DNA of 6,431 bases from an uncultured Collinsella sp. (lineage in GTDB: Bacteria; Actinomycetota; Coriobacteriia; Coriobacteriales; Coriobacteriaceae): contig CABUZE010000053.1 in assembly GCA_902495955.1 (NCBI GenBank), forward strand, positions 1 to 6,431, in the 5' to 3' direction. How positions within the stretch are numbered: the first letter of the stretch is position 1; each line of letters starts with the position of its first letter. The notes beneath the pieces are model-generated. The model was given only the letters and a program-made list of their open reading frames with translations, was not told the origin of the DNA and searched no databases. Both the position numbers and the translations under genes were made by a program. Shown one piece after another: positions 1 to 5,219 of this stretch.

Positions 1-1
1 C

Positions 2-1612
2 ACCCACGGCAAGCCCTCCGTCGTTAACGCTCATCCCCACACCAGCTGCGACGGTCGCATCGCCATCGTCCACAACGGCATTATCGAGAACTTCGCCGAA
101 CTGCGCGAGGAGCTGGAGGGCCGCGGCCATCACTTTAAGAGCGAGACCGATACGGAGGTCTTCGCTCATCTGATCGAAGAAGCCTATGCCGAGACGCACG
201 ACCTGATGGCCTCTGTGCGCGAGGCCTGCACCCACGTGGTGGGCGCCTACGGCCTGGCCGCCGTGTGCGCCGACGAGCCTGGCGTAATCGCCGTTGCCCG
301 CAAGGACTCCCCGATTGTGGTCGGCGTGGGCGAGACCGGCTCCTACGTTGCCTCCGACGTCATCGCGCTCATCGACGCCACCCGCGATGTCGTGGTGCTC
401 GAGGACGGTCAGTTTGCCAAGCTTACGCCTGCGGGCGTCGAGTACACCGACGAGGCCGGCAATGCCATCGAGCCCAAGGTCACCCATATCGATTGGGATC
501 TGGACATGGCCGAAAAGGGCGGCTATCCCGACTTTATGCTCAAGGAGATCCACGAGCAGCCGCGCGTCGTGCGCGACACGCTGGTTGGCCGTATGACGCC
601 TGCCGGCGAGCTCGATATTGATGAGCTGGGTCTGTCCCTCGAGGAGCTCAACGACATCGACCGTGTCTACGTGATCGCCTGCGGCACCAGCTATCATGCC
701 GGCCTCATCGCAAAGAATCTTATTGAGGGCTGGGCTCGCATTCCCACCGAGGTTGAGGCTGCCAGCGAGTTCCGCTATCGCAACCCCATCATCACGCCGA
801 CGACGCTCGTCGTTGCCGTGTCCCAGTCGGGCGAGACGGCCGATACCCTCGCCGCCATTCGCGATGCGCGCATCAAGGGCGCCAAGGTCTTTGGCATCAC
901 CAACGTGGTGGGCAGCCCCGTGGCGCGCGAGAGCGACGGCGTCATCTATACCAAGGCCAACAAGGAGATTGCGGTCGCCTCGACCAAGAGCTTCATCGGC
1001 CAGGTTGTGAGCCTCACGCTTTTGGCTCTGCTGCTGGCGCAGGTCAAGTACCGTCTGACCACCAAGCAGGCGCGCATGCTGTTCCGCGAACTTTCCGATA
1101 CGGCTGAGCAGATCCAGTGGATTTTGGATACCCAGACCAAGGCCGTGCACGAGGCCGCCCTGCTGTGCAAGGACGCGCAGTCGGCGCTGTTCGTGGGCCG
1201 CGGTATGGGCGCTGCCATCTCCTACGAGGGCGCACTCAAGCTCAAGGAGGTCAGCTACCTGCACGCCGAGGCGTATGCTGCCGGCGAGATGAAGCACGGC
1301 CCCATTGCGCTGATCGATCCGGGTTTCCCCGTCATCGCCGTGGCCACCAAGAGCGCCACCTACGACAAGACCGTGTCGAACCTTATGGAGTGCAAGGCGC
1401 GCGGTGCCAAGGTCATCGTCGTTGCCACCGAGGGCGACGAGGAGATCAACAAGATCGCCGACTGTATCATCCGCGTGCCGGCCGTCCGCGACGTGTTCAG
1501 CCCCATCACGGCGAGCGTCCCGCTGCAGCTGCTCGCCCGCGAGGTTGCCATCCTGCGCGGCTGCGACGTCGATCAGCCCCGCAACCTCGCTAAGAGCGTG
1601 ACCGTGGAATAG
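2..1612 (+). CDS. glmS: Glutamine--fructose-6-phosphate aminotransferase (isomerizing), 5'-truncated by window edge
   Basis: GlmS makes glucosamine-6-phosphate from fructose-6-phosphate and glutamine in the cytoplasm, the first step towards UDP-GlcNAc, peptidoglycan and other amino-sugar polymers. The frame is open from base 2 and 536 residues are visible. About 75 N-terminal residues, including the catalytic Cys1 of the glutaminase domain, lie outside the window; full length would be about 611, as expected for the family. Visible glutaminase motifs are THG at visible residues 1-3, NAHPH, HNGIIEN and ETDTEV. The isomerase half shows a first SIS domain (CGTSYHAG from about visible residue 227, SQSGET from about 274) and a second (VGRGMGAAISYEGALKLKE, then EMKHGPIALI). 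The C terminus DQPRNLAKSVTVE is the canonical GlmS tail that carries the sugar-site lysine. No frameshift or lost key residue is visible. A hairpin terminator follows 24 bases after the stop, so nothing downstream is co-transcribed. Identification is essentially certain. Confidence 0.98.
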   Translation, partial: THGKPSVVNAHPHTSCDGRIAIVHNGIIENFAELREELEGRGHHFKSETDTEVFAHLIEEAYAETHDLMASVREACTHVVGAYGLAAVCADEPGVIAVARKDSPIVVGVGETGSYVASDVIALIDATRDVVVLEDGQFAKLTPAGVEYTDEAGNAIEPKVTHIDWDLDMAEKGGYPDFMLKEIHEQPRVVRDTLVGRMTPAGELDIDELGLSLEELNDIDRVYVIACGTSYHAGLIAKNLIEGWARIPTEVEAASEFRYRNPIITPTTLVVAVSQSGETADTLAAIRDARIKGAKVFGITNVVGSPVARESDGVIYTKANKEIAVASTKSFIGQVVSLTLLALLLAQVKYRLTTKQARMLFRELSDTAEQIQWILDTQTKAVHEAALLCKDAQSALFVGRGMGAAISYEGALKLKEVSYLHAEAYAAGEMKHGPIALIDPGFPVIAVATKSATYDKTVSNLMECKARGAKVIVVATEGDEEINKIADCIIRVPAVRDVFSPITASVPLQLLAREVAILRGCDVDQPRNLAKSVTVE

Positions 1613-1635
1613 TTGGTTCCGCCGTTCTAGCGACC

Positions 1636-1680
1636 AAGGCCCGGCTCCGTTGTGGCGGAGTCGGGCCTTGTTGCATTTGC
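1636..1680 (+). terminator. Intrinsic-type terminator of glmS
   Basis: A 14-bp GC-rich stem pairs 1636-1649 (AAGGCCCGGCTCCG) with 1656-1669 across a 6-base loop, TTGTGG. It is perfect except for one G.U pair. It is followed by GTTGCATTTG, a weak T-rich tail. Its place 24 bases after the glmS stop and its stability support a terminator for glmS. The T tract is not a clean run, so efficiency is uncertain. Confidence 0.8.
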
Positions 1681-1688
1681 CCAGATAA

Positions 1689-1725
1689 AACCTGCCAAAA
1701 TAAACCTGTCCCTTTTTGGCAGGTT
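1689..1725 (-). repeat. AAAGGGACAG palindromic element, copy 1 (also a possible terminator of the GntR gene)
   Basis: A perfect 12-bp inverted repeat pairs 1689-1700 (AACCTGCCAAAA) with 1714-1725 around a 13-base loop. On the minus strand the loop side reads AAAGGGACAG (complement of 1706-1715), a 10-mer also present in the hairpin at 5812-5846. The right arm overlaps the stop codon of the GntR gene by two bases. Read on the minus strand the stem is followed by TTATCTGG, so it could end that transcript. Palindrome, shared core and convergent location suggest a REP-like intergenic repeat that may double as a terminator. No transposase is present in the window. Confidence 0.6.
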
Positions 1726-2425
1726 AGCGGAGTTTGCTGGTCTCGAAGTACTTGGGATATTGGTCCAGGACCTCGGTCTGGTTGCGGAACATCATATGCA
1801 GGTGCTTGCTGACCAAAAAGCTCGCCTCGATGGGGTCGCGGCCGGCGATGGCGCGGCGGATTTGCTTGTGCTCGTTAACAATCTCCTGATTGTCGAGCGT
1901 CTGCGTGGCGGCGCGCAGCCAGCGGAAGCGCTCCAGGTCGGCATTGGTCTCTTCGAGCCATGACCACACGGTGCTGCGGCACGCGATGCTAAAGATCATG
2001 CGGTGCATGAGGTTGTCGCTTAAAAAGAAGCCGATGCGATCCTCCTCGGCCATGGTCTTTTCCTGCAGCGCGATGGCTCTGTCGAGCTGCTCGATGCCTG
2101 CCGAGGTGGCACGGGCGCAGCACTCCACAATCACCTGCTTTTCTAGGTGCTCGCGAATGTAGCAGGCGCTTTCGGCAAGAGTGAGGTTGATGGGCGAGAC
2201 ATAGGTGCCGCTTTGGGGCACGGTGCGCACCAGGCCTTCTTGCGCCAGACGCACCAGCGCTTCGCGCACAGGGGTGCGCCCCATATCCAGGTCGTCGCAA
2301 AGCTGCTTGACGCCCAGCTTTTCGCCCGGCTTGTAGTCCAAGTAGACGATTTTGCGTCGAATGGTGTGGTAGGACTGGTCCTGTAGGCTCGTTTCCTGCT
2401 CGCCGACGTGCATCGATTCTTCCAT
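1724..2425 (-). CDS. GntR-family transcriptional regulator, FadR/FCD subfamily
   Basis: A cytoplasmic DNA-binding repressor or activator of 233 residues, the usual length for the FCD subfamily. Residues about 13-79 form the GntR winged helix-turn-helix: YHTIRRKIVY, then PGEKLGVKQLCDDLDMGRTP, VREALVRLAQEGLV and the wing SGTYVSPI. Residues about 85-215 form the all-helical FCD ligand domain. Its usual metal-binding set appears intact: D137 and H141 (DNLMH), H186 (NEHKQI) and H208 (KHLHMM), so a carboxylate effector held by a metal ion is likely. The effector is unknown. The start is the ATG at 2425, preceded by GTGAGG on the minus strand at slightly short spacing; the in-frame ATG four codons later (2413) is a real alternative. 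The gene is divergent from the YeiH-family exporter gene with a 193-bp gap, the standard arrangement for a local regulator and its target, and the same region probably carries autoregulatory sites. It converges on glmS and ends in a hairpin. Confidence 0.93.
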   Translation of the reverse strand: MEESMHVGEQETSLQDQSYHTIRRKIVYLDYKPGEKLGVKQLCDDLDMGRTPVREALVRLAQEGLVRTVPQSGTYVSPINLTLAESACYIREHLEKQVIVECCARATSAGIEQLDRAIALQEKTMAEEDRIGFFLSDNLMHRMIFSIACRSTVWSWLEETNADLERFRWLRAATQTLDNQEIVNEHKQIRRAIAGRDPIEASFLVSKHLHMMFRNQTEVLDQYPKYFETSKLR

Positions 2426-2618
2426 AGTGCCTCACAACCGTTCTATCACACTCATATATCAGCTGTTAATTATGCCGCGAATCAGCTCTCCGCGGTGGGT
2501 AATTCGGCTGTTGCCCAAGAACTATTGCGGCATCTTAGTCTTTGTTTGCGCAGGGCTGTGCTCAATATTGCCGTATCATAAGCCGTCGCAAACGTGAAAT
2601 AGAAAGAAGGAATCCCAT
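2426..2618. promoter_or_regulatory. Divergent control region between GntR regulator and YeiH-family exporter
   Basis: This 193-bp gap must contain both promoters. For the exporter a -10-like TATCAT lies at 2574-2579, one mismatch from TATAAT, but I see no good -35 at 17 bases. The exporter's ribosome site is AAGAAGG at 2604-2610, eight bases before its ATG. Three related sequences occur: TATTGCGGCATCTTAG (2523-2538), TATTGCCGTATCATAAG (2566-2582, overlapping the -10) and, on the minus strand, ATTCGCGGCATAATTAA (complement of 2466-2482). They are candidate operators. A short inverted repeat CCGCG/CGCGG (2475-2479 with 2491-2495) and the palindrome CAATATTG (2563-2570) are also present. Which site the GntR protein binds cannot be told from sequence alone. 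Confidence 0.5.
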
Positions 2619-3653
2619 ATGCAATTGGCGAATATCGTACGCGAGCGCTGGAAGGGTGTCTTGTTCTGCCTGGTCATCGCCATCCCCGCGACGTTGCTCG
2701 GCAAACAGGTTGAGGTGGTCGGCGGGCCGGTGTTTGCCATCCTCTTTGGCATGGTCCTGGCGCTCGTCTTTCCCAAGAATCGTCGCGAGCAGCTTGCCGC
2801 CGGTGTCACCTATACGTCTAAAAAAGTCTTGCAGTACGCGGTAATCCTGCTTGGCTTTGGCATGAACCTCTCGCAGATTCTGTCCAAAGGCGCTCAGTCG
2901 CTGCCGATTATCGTGGCGACGATCTCGACCTCGCTTGTCATCGCCTTCGTGCTCTGCCGCGTTATGAACGTGCCGGGCAAGATCGCGACGCTTGTGGGTG
3001 TGGGTTCGTCGATTTGCGGCGGTTCTGCCATCGCCGCGACCGCGCCCGTCATCGATGCCGACGATCGCGAGATTGCCCAGGCTATTTCGGTCATCTTCCT
3101 GTTTAACGTTATCGCGGCGCTCGTGTTTCCGACGCTCGGCGGCATGCTCGGGCTGACCAACGAGGGCTTTGGCTTGTTTGCCGGTACCGCCATCAACGAC
3201 ACCTCGTCGGTAACGGCTGCGGCGAGCGCCTGGGACAGTATGCATCCCGGCGCCAATGTGCTCGAAAGCGCCACAGTGGTCAAGCTCACCAGGACGCTGG
3301 CCATTATTCCCATTACGTTGGTTCTCGCATGCTGGCAGATGCATCTGGCGCGCAAGGCCGGCGGCGACGCCAAAAGCACGTTCTCGCTTAAACGCGCGTT
3401 TCCCATGTTCGTGCTGTTCTTTGTGCTGGCGAGCGTGATCACCACGGTGCTTCAGCTTCCTGCATCCATTACGGCGCCCATCAAGGAGCTGTCGAAGTTC
3501 TTTATCGTGATGGCCATGGCTGCTATTGGCTTTAATACCGATATCGTCGAGCTGGTCAAAAAGGGCGGCAAGCCCATCGCATTGGGCTTTTGCTGCTGGA
3601 TTGGCATTGCGTGCATGAGTTTGGGGATGCAGCACGTGCTGGGAATCTGGTAG
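2619..3653 (+). CDS. YeiH-family (UPF0324) membrane protein, putative sulfate/sulfite exporter
   Basis: An inner-membrane protein of 344 residues, typical for the YeiH/UPF0324 family that databases name putative sulfate exporter. Direct transport evidence for the family is thin, so the substrate is tentative. Hydrophobic stretches at about residues 13-28, 36-52, 68-84, 95-114, 121-144, 152-176, 182-200, 225-243, 261-280, 294-306 and 319-343 suggest 10-11 membrane segments. Family motifs are clear: LGFGMNLSQIL (78-88), GVGSSICGGSAIAATAPVI (127-145) followed by the charged DADDREIAQAIS, AGTAINDTSSVTAA (188-201) and AAIGFNTDI (301-309). These glycine- and serine-rich broken helices come in two related halves, as in inverted-repeat transporters. 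The ATG at 2619 has AAGAAGG eight bases upstream. The neighbour upstream is a divergent GntR regulator that probably controls it. No convincing T-tailed terminator follows directly, so read-through into the structured region downstream is possible. Confidence 0.9.
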   Translation: MQLANIVRERWKGVLFCLVIAIPATLLGKQVEVVGGPVFAILFGMVLALVFPKNRREQLAAGVTYTSKKVLQYAVILLGFGMNLSQILSKGAQSLPIIVATISTSLVIAFVLCRVMNVPGKIATLVGVGSSICGGSAIAATAPVIDADDREIAQAISVIFLFNVIAALVFPTLGGMLGLTNEGFGLFAGTAINDTSSVTAAASAWDSMHPGANVLESATVVKLTRTLAIIPITLVLACWQMHLARKAGGDAKSTFSLKRAFPMFVLFFVLASVITTVLQLPASITAPIKELSKFFIVMAMAAIGFNTDIVELVKKGGKPIALGFCCWIGIACMSLGMQHVLGIW

Positions 3654-3704
3654 AGAGTAGCTTATTTGCGTGCTCCGTGCTGGCGAGCGCATGTCCGCGG
3701 TGGA

Positions 3705-3793
3705 GCGATAGGAGCTCTTGCGGGTATGGCTTGTCCGCAGGTTGATAGGTCCCGAAGAGCTCTTATCGCCCCGCCAGGATGGCGATGCGGGGC
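3705..3793 (+). promoter_or_regulatory. Long inverted repeat with overlapping alternative hairpins in the exporter-regulator gap
   Basis: GCGATAGGAGCTCTT (3705-3719) pairs over 15 bp with 3755-3769, with one G.U pair. The 35-base loop itself holds TGCGG/CCGCA (3719-3723 with 3735-3739). A second perfect 7-bp stem, GCCCCGC/GCGGGGC (3768-3774 with 3787-3793), overlaps the end of the first. ATCGCC at 3765-3770 can instead pair with GGCGAT at 3781-3786. So the ATCGC segment has two competing partners. No T tract follows, so it is not a plain intrinsic terminator. It matches no riboswitch class I know. It could be a processing or stabilising structure for the exporter mRNA, an attenuator-like leader, or a DNA-level repeat. 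Confidence 0.45.
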
Positions 3794-3822
3794 AACTCAT
3801 ATACTCGCAGGACGGCGGCTTC

Positions 3823-3868
3823 TGCCCTATAGTGTTTGGTGAGCAATATCGTTCAATTTTGAAACACT
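3823..3868 (+). promoter_or_regulatory. Putative promoter -10 and operator-like palindromes before the degenerate enhancer-binding-like regulator
   Basis: TATAGT at 3828-3833 is one mismatch from the consensus -10, with TG at 3823-3824 upstream. The matching -35 position is poor. Overlapping and following it is AGTGTTT (3831-3837), repeated inverted as AAACACT (3862-3868) across 24 bases. Inside lies the palindrome TTCAATTTTGAA (3852-3863). The area is AT-richer than its surroundings. This is a plausible site where a repressor, perhaps the downstream gene's own product, blocks transcription. Confidence 0.4.
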
Positions 3869-3879
3869 CGCCCGCGCGG

Positions 3880-3909
3880 CCGTCGCCGGCGGCGTGGCGC
3901 CGAGGACGG
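3880..3909 (+). promoter_or_regulatory. GC-rich hairpin upstream of the regulator start codon
   Basis: CCGTC (3880-3884) pairs with GACGG (3905-3909), and inside it CGGCG (3887-3891) pairs with CGCCG (3898-3902) around the loop GCGTGG. The right side of the structure includes part of the purine-rich GAGGACGGGG that serves as ribosome site for the ATG at 3918. The loop holds the alternative GTG start at 3894. The structure could lower translation of the regulator. High local GC makes chance pairing likely, so this is tentative. Confidence 0.3.
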
Positions 3910-3917
3910 GGCGCAAT

Positions 3918-5135
3918 ATGAACAGTGACGCCAAGCTACAAATCTTGATCGAGGCCTTGGCTGCTGCCGGGGCCTCGGCGTTGGCAATCGATGGGCATGG
4001 ACGCGTGGCGATTTCGACCATGGATGATGTCGCACTCGAGCAAGATGTCGCGGCATTTGTCGCCGAGCGTCTGGGGCGCGTGGGCAACGGCACGCGCCTG
4101 GTGATGGGGCATGCGGGAGGGCGCTTGAGTCTCACGGTGCGTCCGGTCGCCAAGGAATACGGCGCGCTGTGGGTGGTCGTGGTCCGCGAGGTGCACGGTG
4201 TGGCGGCGCACGCGGGTATTGAGTGGCTTAACGCAGATGAGGTCGAGGCGCGCTACGAGGCAAGCGCGTATGGCATTGTCGAGGGTGCCGCTGCGGTCGC
4301 TGGCCCCGTCTGCGAAAGCTATGCCCGCGGTGTGCCCCTCATGTTGGAGGGCGAACTGGGTGCTGGCCAGGCAGAGATTGCAAAACGCCTCTATCTGGAT
4401 GGGCCTTATGCTGACGAACCCTTTGTGTCCGTGGTACTTGACGAGCTCACAGATCGCGGCTGGCGCCATCTACTCAAAAGCTCGGAATCGCCGCTGTTCC
4501 AGGCAAGGCTGACCCTTTGTATTGGCGGCTGGCATGCACTTTCGCCGCAGCGTCTGCGCGAGCTTGTCTCTACGATGACCGACACGGCGCTGGCCGCGCG
4601 TTGCCATGTGGTTCTGACGGCAAATGATATGCCGGGCGGTGGCGAAAGCGATCAGGCCGCTTTTGTAACCGAGCGCTTGGCGTGTGCAGTAAGTGTGGCG
4701 CCTGCGATTGCCGAGCAGGGTGGCGCATCGAAAAAGGTTGCGCAGTATTTGTCATATCTGTCAGATGTCTTTGGAACTGCCGCTCCGAGTATGTCCGAGG
4801 AGGCTGCCTCGACGCTCAATGGCTATCGCTGGCCACGCAACTATCTGCAGCTTCGCGAGGTCTCGGAACGACTCTATATATTAGTAGGGTCGGGTGTGGC
4901 GGAGCGCGCGGTGGCGGAGGAGGTGCTCGCCCAGGAGGACGTCATCAAAACCGCAACCTTTGGCGCTCCGACGCTCGACAGCGACCTGTATATCCTGCGT
5001 CCACTGGCCGATACCGAACGGGACATCGCGCGGCTGGTCGTAGGCCACCTTCAGGGCAACCGGACCCGCGCTGCCGAGGTGCTGGGGATAAGCCGCACGA
5101 CCCTGTGGCGCTTGCTGAAGGACGACGACCGCTGA
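3918..5135 (+). CDS. Degenerate sigma-54 enhancer-binding-like protein with Fis-type helix-turn-helix
   Basis: 405 residues from ATG 3918. The layout follows an NtrC/PrpR-type regulator: an N-terminal domain of about 100 residues with no family I recognise (possibly a remnant PAS-like sensor), an AAA+ remnant at about 115-325, and a Fis-type HTH at about 366-401 (NRTRAAEVLGISRTTLWRLL). The AAA+ core can be aligned but is dead. Walker A reads GELGAGQAE (145-153), with Gln151 where GKE would have lysine. The Walker B region reads LTLCIGGWHALS (198-209) instead of LFLDEIGxL. No GAFTGA loop is present. The arginine-finger PPLRxR becomes VAPAIAEQ (260-267), and sensor II WPGNVREL becomes WPRNYLQL (305-312). 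So it should neither hydrolyse ATP nor engage sigma-54, and probably works as an ordinary DNA-binding repressor or activator, as TyrR-like members do. GTG 3894 would add eight residues (MAPRTGRN); ATG is preferred because GAGGACGGGG precedes it. The class is likely and the target unknown. Confidence 0.75.
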   Translation: MNSDAKLQILIEALAAAGASALAIDGHGRVAISTMDDVALEQDVAAFVAERLGRVGNGTRLVMGHAGGRLSLTVRPVAKEYGALWVVVVREVHGVAAHAGIEWLNADEVEARYEASAYGIVEGAAAVAGPVCESYARGVPLMLEGELGAGQAEIAKRLYLDGPYADEPFVSVVLDELTDRGWRHLLKSSESPLFQARLTLCIGGWHALSPQRLRELVSTMTDTALAARCHVVLTANDMPGGGESDQAAFVTERLACAVSVAPAIAEQGGASKKVAQYLSYLSDVFGTAAPSMSEEAASTLNGYRWPRNYLQLREVSERLYILVGSGVAERAVAEEVLAQEDVIKTATFGAPTLDSDLYILRPLADTERDIARLVVGHLQGNRTRAAEVLGISRTTLWRLLKDDDR

Positions 5136-5146
5136 GCGAGGCGCCC

Positions 5147-5175
5147 GTGACCGTGTGCGGCGCGTGTGCTACAGT
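5147..5175 (+). promoter_or_regulatory. Putative promoter of the basic single-pass membrane protein
   Basis: GTGACC (5147-5152, four of six matches to TTGACA) and TACAGT (5170-5175, four of six matches to TATAAT) are separated by exactly 17 bases, with TG at 5165-5166. Transcription would begin near 5182, giving a leader of about 38 bases to ATG 5220. The -10 block reads TG, two variable bases, C, then TAYAGT, the same layout as at 3823-3833. Confidence 0.45.
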
Positions 5176-5219
5176 CCAAAGCAGTAATGTTTCGATTGTG
5201 TTACGGCGTGCGGGGGCGT

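Noticed and set aside
2562..3800. 412-codon minus-strand open frame opposite the exporter gene
   Set aside because: It is antisense to a confidently identified membrane protein, its product is a low-complexity mix rich in Arg, His, Asp and Gly with no domain, and it is explained by the GC-rich codon bias of the plus-strand gene.
3894..3917. GTG 3894 as the start of the degenerate regulator
   Set aside because: The eight added residues (MAPRTGRN) look like non-coding leader and no purine-rich ribosome site precedes the GTG. ATG 3918 has GAGGACGGGG upstream.
3654..3917. Sigma-54 promoter (GG-N10-GC type) that the enhancer-binding-like protein might activate nearby
   Set aside because: I found no convincing TGGCAC-N5-TTGCA match in the intergenic regions, in keeping with the loss of GAFTGA.
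3718..3921. Possible leader peptide ORF ending in an ATGA overlap with ATG 3918
   Set aside because: The overlap suits translational coupling, but the only starts are a TTG inside the long stem and a GTG within the -10 region. No ribosome site precedes either, and the peptide is simply the GC-rich leader read in another frame.
5166..5219. GTG 5166 or ATG 5187 as the start of the basic membrane protein
   Set aside because: GTG 5166 lies inside the best promoter match and ATG 5187 would leave almost no leader with no ribosome site. ATG 5220 has GGGGG upstream. The choice depends on the promoter call and could be reversed by transcription start data.
5136..5219. Terminator after the degenerate regulator
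   Set aside because: Only a 5-bp GCGCC/GGCGC stem (5141-5145 with 5159-5163) is found, without a T tract, and it overlaps the putative promoter.
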